The notes under the pieces were generated by a model, which worked only from the letters and a program-made list of their open reading frames with translations, was not told the DNA's origin and did not search any database. This document shows, piece by piece, positions 48,986 to 60,479 of a stretch of DNA of 64,000 bases. The translations under genes and the position numbers were made by a program. The stretch is from Caprella mutica (Eukaryota; Arthropoda; Malacostraca; Amphipoda; Caprellidae). The stretch's first letter is position 1. Every line of letters begins with the position of its first letter. The stretch is taken from positions 1-64,000 of the forward strand of contig CANNZV010001860.1 of the NCBI GenBank assembly GCA_947561585.1, in the 5' to 3' direction.

Positions 48986-49834
48986 GATCCGTCTGTGATG
49001 ATACACCTCATAATATCGCATTAGAAGATATTCTTATTAAAATATAACAACCTATAGTTAACCACTTAATAGAAGAAATAACTAGATAAATTTTACTAGT
49101 GGAAAAACACTAGGCGACCACCATGTTCATTCATTTACTAGTACCATTGTTTTTAACTTGGGTTTAACCAGTGACACGCAATAAGTCCTAATTCGTTTGC
49201 TTGAGACTAGTCAGTTTCTTCCAGGCAGGAATAACATTGGTAACGTTTTAGTCTATATTTAATAAGGATAATACAAATGTATATAGAGAAAATATTCTCT
49301 TATGGGTACACACATGCAATAATATTCATATTTATAACAACAATCGACTTAATTCTAATGGTACTTGTTCATAAATATTGTGAAAACAAGAATAATAATA
49401 GCTTTACCAAGAATAATATTTTTTAATGTTAAAAGTATTGTTTTCTCCGTATCAGACCAGTAAAACTAGTTCCGATGAGCTGATTTCAAGACTAGCCACC
49501 TTTAGACAATGTATTAACATATATCAAGGTACTATATTACAGTCTTTGCTATTGGAATAAATGCGATAGACTCATTATCAGAAGTTAAGCCATTTTAATC
49601 TAATCTATTGGCGATATGCTTTGGCCCCACTGTGGCTAGCAAATCCATTCAGTTTATACCTATGCAGACATACGTAAAATATGAACCAATGTGTAGGTAT
49701 TTAGCCTTGAATTGTAACTAGTGAGTTACTTTACATACACCTAGTGTTAGGCATCGTAAATCTAGAAAATAATTGTTTTTTATCATGTTAAACTCTTTGT
49801 GGATAAGAATCGATACTATTTTTAAGACTAGAGT
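48986..49834. other. Gene-free stretch
   Basis: No recognisable features. Confidence 0.45.
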
Positions 49835-51358
49835 GAATATCAGACTGAGTAACTACACTCACCTTCTCAGGACTAGAGTGTACAGAGACTGTAAAATAAG
49901 ACTGAGTAACTACACTCACCTTCTCAAGACGACTAGAGTGTACAGAGACTGTAATATCAGACTGAGTAACTACGCTCACCTTCTCAAGACGACTAGAGTG
50001 TACAGAGACTGTAATATCAGACTGAATAACTACACTCACCTTCTCAAGACGACTAGAGTGTACAGAGACTGTAATATCAGACTAAGTAACTACACTCACC
50101 TTCTCAGGACTAGAGTGTACAGAGACTGTAATATCAGACTGAGTAACTGTACTCACCTTCTCAGGACTAGAGTGTACAGAGACTGTAATATCAGACTAAG
50201 TAACTACACTCACCTTCTCAGGACTAGAGTGTACAGAGACTGTAATATCAGACTGAGTAACTGTACTCACCTTCTCAGGACTAGAGTGTACAGAGACTGT
50301 AATATCAGACTAAGTAACTACACTCACCTTCTCAGGACTAGAGTGTACAGAGACTGTAATATCAGACTGAGTAACTGTACTCACCTTCTCAGGACTAGAG
50401 TGTACAGAGACTGTAATATCAGACTGAGTAACTGTACTCACCTTCTCAGGACTAGAGTGCACAGAGACTGCAATATCAGACTGAGTAACTGTACTCACCT
50501 TCTCAGGACTAGAGTGTACAGAGACTGTAATATCAGACTAAGTAACTACACTCACCTTCTCAGGACTAGAGTGTACAGAGACTGTAATATCAGACTAAGT
50601 AACTACACTCACCTTCTCAGGACTAGAGTGCACAGAGACTGTAATATCAGACTGAGTAACTACACTCACCTACTCAGGACTAGAGTGTACAGAGACTGTA
50701 ATATCAGACTGAGTAACTGTACTCCCCTTCTCAGGACTAAATTGTACACTGACTGTTATATCAGACTGAGTAACTACACTCCCCTTCTCAGGACTAGAGT
50801 GTACAGAGACTGTAATATCAGACTGAGTAACTGTACTCCCCTTCTCAGGACTAGAGTGTACAGAGACTGTAATATCAGACTGAGTAACTACACTCCCCTT
50901 CTCAGGACTAGAGTGTACAGAGACTGTAATATCAGACTGAGTAACTGTACTCCCCTTCTCAGGACTAGAGTGTACAGAGACTGTAATATCAGACTGAGTA
51001 ACTGTACTCCCCTTCTCAGGACTAGAGTGTACAGAGACTGTAATATCAGACTGAGTAACTGTACTCACCTTCTCAGGACTAGAGTGTACAGAGACTTTAA
51101 TATCAGACTGAGTAACTACACTCACCTTCTCAGGACTAGAGTGTGCAGAGACTGTAATATCAGACTGAGTAACTGTACTCACCTTCTCAGGACTAGAGTG
51201 TACAGAGACTGAAATATCAGACTGAGTTACTACACTCACCTTCTCAGGACTAAATTGTAAACTGACTGTTATATCAGACTGAGTAATTACACTCCCCTTC
51301 TCAGGACTAGAGTGTACAGAGACTGTAATATCAGACTGAGTAACTACACTCACCTTCC
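49835..51358. repeat. 57-bp minisatellite with 114-bp dimers
   Basis: About 26 copies of a 57-bp unit starting ACTGAGTAACTACACTCACC and ending GACTGTAATATCAG. Three units near 49920-50100 are 60 bp because of an in-frame 3-bp insertion (CAAGACGACTAG). TAAGTAACTACAC and GAGTAACTGTAC units alternate at 50085-50371, giving dimers. The plus frame (49773-51212, 479 codons, 19-residue period) is open until a single-base change creates TGA; the minus frame is broken by several TAG codons. I do not consider it a gene. Confidence 0.96.
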
Positions 51359-53019
51359 CAGGTCTAAAAGTACATATTTCTCTTTCACAAAATCTAGCCT
51401 GTAGGTTAATCTATTCATTTATGCAAATTTGTAATAAACTGCCCATTGTTGAAGCCCCCTATACATTATATAACAATGCATACAAACCGAATGATAAATT
51501 CTTGTTCGTTAAGTGGAATTTCTGTTTGATTACAATGGTGATTAGCAACACCACTGTGAAATGTTTTAATGAAACAAATCTATAGGGATGTGATAACTTT
51601 AAATCTTTATCAGCAATTAGGTTTAAACAGGTTATTGTTATATTTATGCAACGTAGAAAATCAACTTTTTATAAACCAGCCTCTTGGTATTGCCATTATA
51701 TTAATTGTATTGAACAAATATAGTACACTAATTATGTCGTAAATGAAAAAAATTACAGATTAATAGATTATAAACCAGTCATCATATATTATTCACTATA
51801 TTCACTCTTCCATTTACTTCAACTTCTCTCTATAACTACATAGCCATCCAAACCCAATCATTACCAAAATTCAATACAAAATGCGTCAAAAGTTACCGCA
51901 CAGTAATTCCATATGTTAAAATATTACATCAAAGGCAGGCACTTCCTATATATACACCTCAGAAAATCAGCCTCAGACTCACCAGAGTCTATTTAGCTGG
52001 TGGCTATTTTTACAGTACTCAGTTAGAGGTACGAACTGCGACTGCCCCCCAGTTGGAAAACTTATAAACGGCTGATCGTCTATTCTTATCTTTTACGGTA
52101 AATGATAACAGTGTTTCATTGTAAAATTCAGACATTATTAACGAAATTTAATGCAAAAATGAAAATATTCATTCAAAAAGAGTAAAAAAAAATTATACAT
52201 AGATTCAAGCACTTCAATATGTAAAAACTAATTTTTGGGAAATGTTAGACGAAAATCGGTAGACTTTAAATATCTTACGGTTGAAATATCGTCGAATTAA
52301 TCATCCTCATTTTCAATTACAATCGTCGATCGGGACCCATCAATAAGCGTTTATAATTTTCTAATTGGGAGTGTCTATTTTGCTGTTGACAAGCGGGTGA
52401 GTACAGACAAGAGCTGCAAAGTTCGTAAAGGGTGAACCGGTTGTCTAACGTACTATGAACACAGGTGAACCTCTAGGTTCACTCTATGGTTGCTAACAAG
52501 ATATCAAAGATAGGTTTTGTTAAATTTAGTCAAAAGAGTCAATTTGTTTCGAATGTTTGTATAAGGAGGTGTTAGTTACTTTATTAAGTGTTTTTATCAG
52601 TGCATTAAGGGTTGAGACAAAACTTAATGCATTTCTGATTAGCATAGCAGGTTTTCATGCATTAATTAGAGAAAAATAACGAAAAACTTACTGATTTTCT
52701 AGTTTCGTGTGTTCTGAGGCTCATTTCCTCCATTTTATTCAGTATGAAAATTAGACGCAGTTTCTTACATTGTTTTTTTAGACCTATTTTTACGGGGTGT
52801 AATTTATACGTATAGCAATAAATTTGTATTAATTTCGGTAATGATTTAAGTGGGAAAAATATATAAGTAAATAGTTACAAACAAATGAAAAAATAAAAAT
52901 AACGACTTTTATTTAATTTACAATATTAATTCTATATTATCAAAATTTGGAAGGATTTAAATAACAGTATTTTATAGAAAGATTTTTCTTGTAAGAAAAT
53001 CCTCATAAAAAAATATTCT
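51359..53019. other. Gene-free stretch with two mildly GC-rich patches
   Basis: Patches at about 51960-52080 and 52380-52500 are GC-richer; the second includes GCGGGTGAGT, a possible splice donor. No coding exon can be defined. Confidence 0.35.
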
Positions 53020-53125
53020 CCAGCAATAATTCTTGGTCAACCAACATTGTCCCAATATTGTAACTATTGTTGTAACAGTATTGGGTCAATGATTCCCCAA
53101 GAAGCATAAATCATAGTTACATGGT
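53020..53125. mobile_element. AATATTG-minisatellite element, short copy C
   Basis: About 105 bp with both caps: the left one ATTCTTGGTCAACCAACATT and the right one GATTCCCCAAGAAGC, which are inverted relatives. Between them are only about two AATATTG units. This copy shows that the cap is a terminal inverted repeat rather than chance flanking sequence. Confidence 0.6.
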
Positions 53126-53179
53126 ATAGTATCTGTCAAGTGATAAGTAAATCATAATTCTAATAGCTTTATAAAAACT

Positions 53180-53475
53180 AGATTACGCGCACTTGGTAGA
53201 GCGCATACCTTCGCCACCGCTAATCTGTTTGCTACCAAAATCTAATAAACTGGTGTCAATCGATCCACCAATTTTCATGCAATATGGTTGAATACTTTTT
53301 TAGTTATAAATGACCATGACCTTGACCTTTGACCGGGTCACTCCTTAAACTCTACCAGCAGGTCACTGGACAATGCCCAATCATTTCGTCAAATTTCAGG
53401 CAATTTGGTTGAACACTTTTTCAGTTATGCGAATAACAAGATGATAAATAAATAAATGAATAAATGCCGTCAATA
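53180..53475 (+). mobile_element. SINE-like element with TGACCTTGACC body
   Basis: The head GCGCACTTGGTAGAGCGC (near 53186) resembles the D-arm region of a tRNA. The body has ATGACCTTGACCTTTGACCG and CAAATTTCAGGCAATTTGGT, and the tail AATAAATAAATGAATAAATG. A tRNA-like head, conserved body and simple tail are standard for SINEs. Truncated relatives occur at 29470-29620 and, inverted, at 63640-64000. Confidence 0.5.
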
Positions 53476-54005
53476 ATATTACGTTCCCGCATTACGCGAA
53501 TGTAAAAATGGTAAAAAATTCATTCATTCCATAATTATTTGGATGCAGAATAATTAATATTGAAAGTGATAAAAAGAATTTTAGATGAAATTAAAATTAA
53601 AAAGTAAAAAATAGAATAATATAATTTATTAATGTAATGGAAAAACAATGTTTAAAAAAAATATATATTGAACATATTTTCTATAGAAACTACATTTTTC
53701 TCTATTATTTTTAATTGCTGTACTATTTACTTTTCAATGGTGTTGCTGTGTCTTTCAGAAGAAACATTTTTCGTGTTTTAGTCAAATTGTGAAACAATGA
53801 AGCGAACCAAAGGAAGAAAAACTTCATGTTTCTCATTCACCAGCTAAACAATTGATATTGAAAAGACATTTCCAAATTATATAGCACAATTTAACAAGTA
53901 AAACAAGACTTTTTCAGTCTCGTATCTTTAATTTACTTGTTTCGAAATTATTTCTCTGACTTTAAAATAAGCAAGTGTTTGATGTGCAAGCCCCAAGGGG
54001 AAAAT
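53476..54005. other. Gene-free AT-rich stretch
   Basis: No recognisable features. Confidence 0.45.
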
Positions 54006-54045
54006 ATATGGTGGGGCCATAGAAGATTAAGAAGAGAATACTTAT
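54006..54045 (+). mobile_element. MITE-3 solo end
   Basis: TATATGGTGGGGCCATAGAA then GATTAAGAAGAGAAT, again in plus orientation and without a partner arm. Confidence 0.5.
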
Positions 54046-55624
54046 CATAATACAATAATTTTAATTCATCTTAATAATTTTGTTAGTATTTATATTTAAT
54101 TTTTTTTTATATATATTAAATATCATTAAATAATTGCATATACTAAAATTAGTCTCAATTGATATCTATTTCAATCTGTTGCCAATTTTAAACATAATAA
54201 TACAATTTCTATTTTAACATGTTAATATACCAATAAAATATGTATTCCAAATATGATTGTACTCCGGAAACACTTTCTTTTTTATCTCCCATTAAAAAAT
54301 GCTCAAAAACTTTCAGAAATTATCTAAACAATAATATTACGTACAATCTCGAACATGTCATATTAAATAATTATCTAATTTATATTAAAAGAAACAGATT
54401 TCCTCCTCGGGTCAATGATCGAAGTTATAAGAAATATAAATTATCAATAAAGAAAAGTGTGTAAGTGATTATATTCATCATCTAATAAATAATCGCCAGA
54501 TCGTATTTTATTGTCGATTACTGTAAATATTTATTGAGACTAAATCTGAATTGGAGACATCATCGACGAGATTTTTGTGTCTGGAACATTCGTCGGAAGA
54601 AGACGATAGACATAAAATATTGTATTTTAATTCTTACATTTGATATTCTAATTTTAAATTCACAGTTAATCTATATATTTAACAGTTCAATTTTTGCATA
54701 ATATGATATAACTTTATTTAAACTATAAAATGATATCAAAATATAAAGAAAATACTTACATATTTCTAATTGCGACATTCATGATTTATTTTATTTTCCC
54801 AGACACCGACTCTAACAGACTCCGACAATAAATAGAACTTTATTTAAATCATGGAATAATATTAAAGCACAAGAAAATGCTTACTTCAAAGATATAAATA
54901 TTTAATAAATTACCATATGCATGATTTTTTCCCATGCTTAAACGGACATCAACTATACAGTTTTTTACATTAAAATCAATTCATAATTATAGGCCAGAGC
55001 TTTCACTCTAATTTACTTAATTTAATTAATCTTAAATCCTGTTTTTTGAATGAAAAAACATATTCAGTTCAATAATTTCTTCAAATGTCAAATCATTCAT
55101 TAATGATTATCGTCAATGGTGATTAGTTCACCTGATCATCATTTGACCAGAGATCTTTATTATTGATCTGTATATTGATATATTTATACTGTTCGTCTCT
55201 GTAACAAAAATATATTCATTCGAAACTTTCAATATAATTTCTTTTATGCTATCATTATATTTAATATTCCTTCTGTTTTAGGCTATCTATAATTCTATTC
55301 ATTTTATTAATATATAGATATAGAAAATACATTCACATTCTTTAAATTAATTTGCATCAGTAATTTTGTAAATGTTATTTGCTTAACTTTATCTAATTTA
55401 ATTAAATTGACCTGTTTATGTATTAAAGTTCATTCAATTTAATTATTTGGTGAATATTTTCTGTATTATAAATAGCTAATATGAATAAATGTTCAATAAA
55501 CGGAAATACATTAAAAGTAGGTAGCTGCCTGTTTATGATTTACTTGAACTTTCCTTTCATCTAATCAACAACTTTTCATTTCTGGACATCAAATAATTTA
55601 TAAGTAAAGAAAAAAGATAAATAT
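54046..55624. other. Gene-free AT-rich stretch
   Basis: The 74-codon frame at 54240-54464 (ending KKYKLSIKKSV) is Asn/Lys/Tyr-rich and not recognised; chance is the simpler explanation. Confidence 0.4.
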
Positions 55625-55626
55625 CT

Positions 55627-56385
55627 CAGGTGACACTATTTCTTGGGGCAATGATGTTACAACATTGTCCCAATATTGTTAAAACATTGTCCCAATATTG
55701 TTACAACATTGTCCCAATATTGTTACAACATTGTCCCAATATTGTTACAACATTGTCCCAATATTGTTACAACATTGTCCCAATATTGTTACAACATTGT
55801 CCCAATATTGTTACAACATTGTCCCAATATTGTTAAAACATTGACTCAATATTGTTACAACATTGTCCCAATATTGTTACAACATTGTCCCAATATTGTT
55901 ACAACATTGTCCCAATATTGTTACAACATTGTCCCAATATTGTTAAAACATTGACTCAATATTGTTACAGCATTGTCCTAATATTGTTACAACAATGTCC
56001 CAATATTGTTACAGCATTGCCCCAATATTGTTACAACATTGTCCCACTATTGTTACAACATTGTCCCAATATTGTTACAACATTATCTCAATATTGTTAC
56101 AAAATTGCCCCAATATTATTACAATATTGCCCCAATATTGTTACAATATTGCCCCAATATTGTTACAATATTGTCCCAATATTGTTACAGCATTGCCCCA
56201 ATATTGTTACAATATTGCCCTAATATTTATACAACATTACTCCAATATTATCACAACATTGAAACAATATTGTCACAACATTGAAACAATATTGTCACAA
56301 CATTGAAACAATATTGTCACAACATTGAAACAATATTGTCACAACATTGAAACAATATTGTCACAACATTGAAACATTACAGCCT
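55627..56385. mobile_element. AATATTG-minisatellite element, expanded copy D
   Basis: The left cap GTGACACTATTTCTTGGGGC (55632-55651) is followed by about 33 copies of a 22-bp unit ACATTGTCCCAATATTGTTA plus CA. The last block (56250-56370) consists of a distinct homogeneous variant ACATTGAAACAATATTGTCA. The right cap is absent. Overlapping plus-strand frames are artefacts. Confidence 0.7.
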
Positions 56386-56967
56386 AATTTTTCTGCACAT
56401 TTTGATACATAACTCTTTTCTAGAGAGGACATTTTAACAGAGAGAAAAGAGTTTAGAGAAATTAAACATCGCTACAAAACTTTATTACTATCATGACAGA
56501 TAAGTCAAAATTGAAAAAAAACGTGAAAAAATACATATTACCCAATATCCATACAAAATAAAAAGAAGGGCAAGTAAGGTAAAAAAATCTACCATTGAGA
56601 GTAAAGGGACAAAAAATACGATAAAAAAAATTCTCAATAATTCAGATAGATCAATTCATGTTTTTGCCCTAAATCGAAACATAGGCTATTTAACATTTGC
56701 AATTCTTGGCAGTACGGACAGGTTTCAGTTTATCTTTTATTTGGGTTTAAAAATATTCTTACTTCTTATTTTGCACATTTCAAGAATTAAGATAAACAAA
56801 ATATTCTTATTTTATTGAAAACTTTAAGGCTCTATTTAATTTGCTAGTTGTTCATGCGTTTATTTTAGTTGTTATTAATATGCACATTAAGATAAAGATT
56901 TATTTAATGAATTAAATAATAGATAAAGTATTTGAATGAATAAATTACAAATGAATAAATGGAAAAA
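56386..56967. other. Gene-free AT-rich stretch
   Basis: No recognisable features. Confidence 0.45.
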
Positions 56968-58184
56968 ATGGAAAAGAGTCACTGTGAAGATGTACTATCA
57001 GAGAAAAGTCACTGTGATGATGTACTATCAGAGAAAAGAGTCACTGTGATGATGTACTATCAGAGAAAAGAGTTACTGTGATGGTGTACTATCAGAGAAA
57101 AGAGTCACTGTGATGATGTACTATCAGAGAAAAGAGTCACTGTGATGATGTACTGTCAGAGAAAAGAGTCACTGTGATGATGTACTATCAGAGAAAAGAG
57201 TCACTGTGATGATGTACTATCAGAGAAAAGAGTCACTGTGATGATGTACTATCAGAGAAAAGAGTCACTGTGATGATGTACTATCAGAGAAAAGAGTCAC
57301 TGTGATGATGTACTATCAGAGAAAAGAGTCACTGTGATGATGTACTGTCAGAGAAAAGAGTCACTGTGTTGATGTACTATCAGAGAAAAGAGTCACTGTG
57401 ATGATGTACTATCAGAGAAAAGAGTCACTGTGATGATGTACTGTCAGAGAAAAGAGTCACTGTGTTGATGTACTATCAGAGACAAGAGTCACTGTGATGA
57501 TGTACTATCAGAGATAAGAGTCACTGTGATGATGTACTATCAGAGAAAAGAGTCACTGTGATGATGTACTATCAGAGAAAAGAGTCACTGTGAAGATGTA
57601 CTATCAGAGAAAAGAGTCACTGTGATGATGTACTATCAGAGACAAGAGTCACTGTGATGATGTACTATCAGAGATAAGAGTCACTGTGATGATGTACTAT
57701 CAGAGAAAAGAGTCACTGTGATGATGTACTATCAGAGAAAAGAGTCACTGTGATGATGCACTATCAGAGAAAAGAGTCAGTGTGATGATGTACTATCAGA
57801 GAAAAGAGTCACTGTGATGATGTACTATCAGAGAAAAGAGTCACTGTGATGATGTACTATTAGAGAAAAGAGTCACTGTGATGATGTACTATCAGAGAAA
57901 AGAGTCACTGTGATGATGTACTATCAGAGAAAAGAGTCACTGTGATGATGTACTATCAGAGAAAAGAGTCACTGTGATGATGTACTATCAGAGAAAAGAG
58001 TCACTGTGATGATGTACTATCAGAGGAAAGAGTCACTGTGATGATGTACTATCAGAGAAAAGAGTCACTGTGATGATGTACTATCAGAGAAAAGAGTCAC
58101 TGTGATGATGTACTATCAGAGAAAAGAGTCACTGTGATGATGTACTATCAGAGAAAAGAGTCACTGTGATGATGTACTATCAGA
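56968..58184. repeat. 32-bp minisatellite array, right copy
   Basis: About 38 copies of the same 32-bp unit and in the same orientation as at 1-2132. Private variants (GTACTGTCAG, GTGTTGATG, GAGACAAG, GAGATAAG) recur at 96, 160 and 192 bp. The flanks share nothing with those of the left array, so this is not a simple segmental duplication. Confidence 0.97.
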
Positions 58185-58627
58185 TTCCTGTAAAAGTTCT
58201 ATTTCTACATGTTTTTTACTACCTTTACATTTGATCTTATATTCAGAATTCAAACTCACCTGTAATTTACACTATTGTCACTTTTTTTCACACTATAACT
58301 ATCAAGATTAAAGGGGTACTCCCGACATAAAACACATAATATTATGCTAGATATAGACACATAAAGCACATAAAATTATGCGTATGATATAGCCATAAAG
58401 AACACCATAACTTGGAGAACATAAATAAGTGGGTTTACCTTTTTATGTATGAACATATCCTTATATTATTTAGTATATTTTTACATTATAATTCAAGTAG
58501 AATTCAAATAATATCGATATTGACCTTGTGGTAACGTAATATTCAAGAGAATTACTGTTTTTCTTCAATAATCATATTGTTAATAATATAATTTATATCT
58601 TAACATAAATATTATTCATCAATTTGG
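58185..58627. other. Gene-free stretch
   Basis: Short degenerate ACATAAARCACATAA words at 58330-58400. Otherwise nothing. Confidence 0.45.
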
Positions 58628-58823
58628 GGTAATTTGCAAATGATCGGACGATTCCACATTTCCGGACACATATTGTAAAAATATATACCAAAAATAAATG
58701 AGTAAATGACACCTAAAATATAACTCTCTGTAATCTGCGAAGGTTATTAAGATAAAAGTTAAATAAGTTTTTTTCTTACGCATGTACGAGAATGTGGAAC
58801 CGTCCGATAACACGTAAGTTACA
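58628..58823. mobile_element. MITE-1 relative, diverged copy
   Basis: The left arm GATCGGACGATTCCACATTT and the complement of the right arm TATCGGACGGTTCCACATTC are inverted and resemble the MITE-1 arm (TTATCGGTCAGTTTCACATC). The centre lacks the GGTATCC palindrome. A minus frame here is a by-product. Confidence 0.62.
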
Positions 58824-58900
58824 CTATATTTTATGAGTGAAAAATACTGTTGAAAATGAACAGTAAGGCTAATTAAGTACGCCATTCATTTCAGCTTCAG

Positions 58901-58949
58901 ACTCTTTTTGATCCGGATGTACAGACCCTCTAGTCCTATCCACCAGTGG
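58901..58949 (+). CDS. Possible small internal exon, speculative
   Basis: A GC-richer patch follows an acceptor-like CATTTCAGCTTCAG and reads through LFLIRMYRPSSPIHQW to a donor-like CAGTGG/GTAATA. Its end phase would join in frame with the terminal exon at 60120. Against it: the donor is weak, another frame hits a stop at once, and the wider patch 58900-59040 could equally be a decayed repeat. Stated only as a possibility. Confidence 0.15.
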
Positions 58950-60119
58950 GTAATAGGGATAATGAGGGAGAGGCCCATTCACTCCCAGTGGGCGTAAAGG
59001 GATCACACGGTAATCCTAAAATGGGGCCAATTGGAACCTAACTGAACAAAATAGATTTTCAATTTTTTTACTTTACAGAGGATTTTTGATGAATTTGTTT
59101 CACATTATTTTTAAAAAAATCTGTCGGATAAAAAAAAAATATAATAAATCATAACATACTTGATTTATTAGTAAATATTTATTCGATTTAACTTTCTTTG
59201 CCCTTATCTATATTAAATATCTTATTAATATTCTGTTAATTCACTTTTCAGTTTAGTATTGGTTTTCGACAATATCTATATTTGCGTAAACTCTTTTTCA
59301 CATTGTCGATGTTTGGCAATATCAGTTTTGGACATTTTCGAATTTTACCTTCCTTTGTGAATCATTTTTACAAACTTTTGTGGATATGAGAAACCTATAA
59401 TATATCAGTAATTTATATTACAATATGTAACAAAAATGAAAGAAAATGTTGATTCATGATTAATTAATTGAGGGAAAAGTAATGTACTTAGATAATTTTA
59501 TAATATTATTATATGCAATTATATTAACTTATATCTTTTACATAATAACTATTATAAAAAAATATAATAAGTTAGATAATTAGAATAATGATTAGTTAAA
59601 AAAAATCCTTAAAATTTAACATTTTTTTAAATTCCAATCACTTCTTATTTAGTTAAATATTAAGAATAATCATTAATTTTCTAGATAGTTCCAGAAGTAC
59701 ATTTCTAATTTCTCAACTAGGTAGTAACAACTAGGTAACAACCCTAGCAATTATTTTACCTGGGTATGTATTACCACCATTTTAACCCGTATAAGTTTAA
59801 CCCTACCTGGTATGGGGCAATTTGTTACCTTTAAAGGTGAATAATATTTAGATGGGTAACCTAAAGCATATTAAAATGATAATATATTTTTTCGTTGAAA
59901 AAAAGTGTAAAGAAAAATATTTGCTAAATTTTTTGTTGTTTAATTATAATCATTATTAACTCCCTATTCAATCTATTTTATTTGCCTGATACTAAATTTA
60001 TTGAATTGTTGTTTATTAATTTGTACAATTTTTTAGAACCAAATAAGGAAAAAGATAGTCAAATTACAAATTTCTCTAGTCCCAGTCACTAATTTTTACC
60101 TGTATCCCATACATTACAG
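58950..60119. other. Possible intron or intergenic sequence
   Basis: AT-rich. A segment at 59700-59830 has repeated GGTAAC and GTTACC words (TTTACCTGGGTATG), perhaps a decayed relative of the element caps seen elsewhere. The last 30 bases are pyrimidine-rich and end in CATTACAG. Confidence 0.4.
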
Positions 60120-60239
60120 GTAGAGAGTCAGTACATCCCAAGTACAAAGGATAAGGACGGACTGAGACGATCCATCTTCACAGCGGCCGATGACAGCTTT
60201 GCCCGCCTTCTACAGTCGGCACTATGGACTTACGCCTAA
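60120..60239 (+). CDS. Terminal coding exon of an unidentified protein-coding gene
   Basis: After a pyrimidine-rich tract and CATTACAG acceptor, 39 codons are open and end in TAA at 60237-60239. The peptide begins VESQYIPSTK and ends LLQSALWTYA; it has normal amino-acid composition, unlike the AT-driven chance frames around it, and codons with high GC (GCG, GCC, CGC, CTG). A canonical AATAAA lies 109 bases after the stop. The acceptor phase chosen gives GTA as first codon; other phases meet stops. I do not recognise the protein. Upstream exons are not identified, except for a speculative one at 58901-58949. The complementary strand is not open over the exon. Confidence 0.55.
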   Translation, partial: VESQYIPSTKDKDGLRRSIFTAADDSFARLLQSALWTYA

Positions 60240-60347
60240 AAAATAACCTACGACTAAGTTGAAATAATAATCAATTAACGAAAACTATAATACACATTTA
60301 CATCAACCCATATTCCCAGTATATCATCAATGAAAAACACTGCAAAC

Positions 60348-60353
60348 AATAAA
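60348..60353 (+). terminator. Polyadenylation signal
   Basis: AATAAA, 109 bases after the TAA of the terminal exon, followed within about 20-30 bases by the T/G-rich GATTGATTTTTAGATGTT. Spacing fits a normal 3' UTR end. Confidence 0.4.
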
Positions 60354-60479
60354 TTTAAAGCTAAAAGATTGATTTTTAGATGTTAACTACGGTCATGGGT
60401 TCAAGAATCTGAAACAGGCCGACACTGGGCTACCCTACAATTAAATTTTCACGCCTGACACCTTTCTTTTGTTCTCCTG

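Noticed and set aside
49773..51212. 479-codon plus-strand frame as a repeat protein gene
   Set aside because: A 57-bp unit keeps frame automatically; start lies in AT-rich unique DNA without promoter or splice support, and variation among units does not show codon bias by eye.
53186..53225. A functional tRNA gene
   Set aside because: Only a D-arm-like stretch is present; no T-loop (GGTTCGA) or acceptor complement. It fits a SINE head better.
54240..54464. 74-codon frame as a small gene
   Set aside because: Composition (Asn, Lys, Tyr, Ile) matches chance in AT-rich DNA; no motif, no splice or promoter context.
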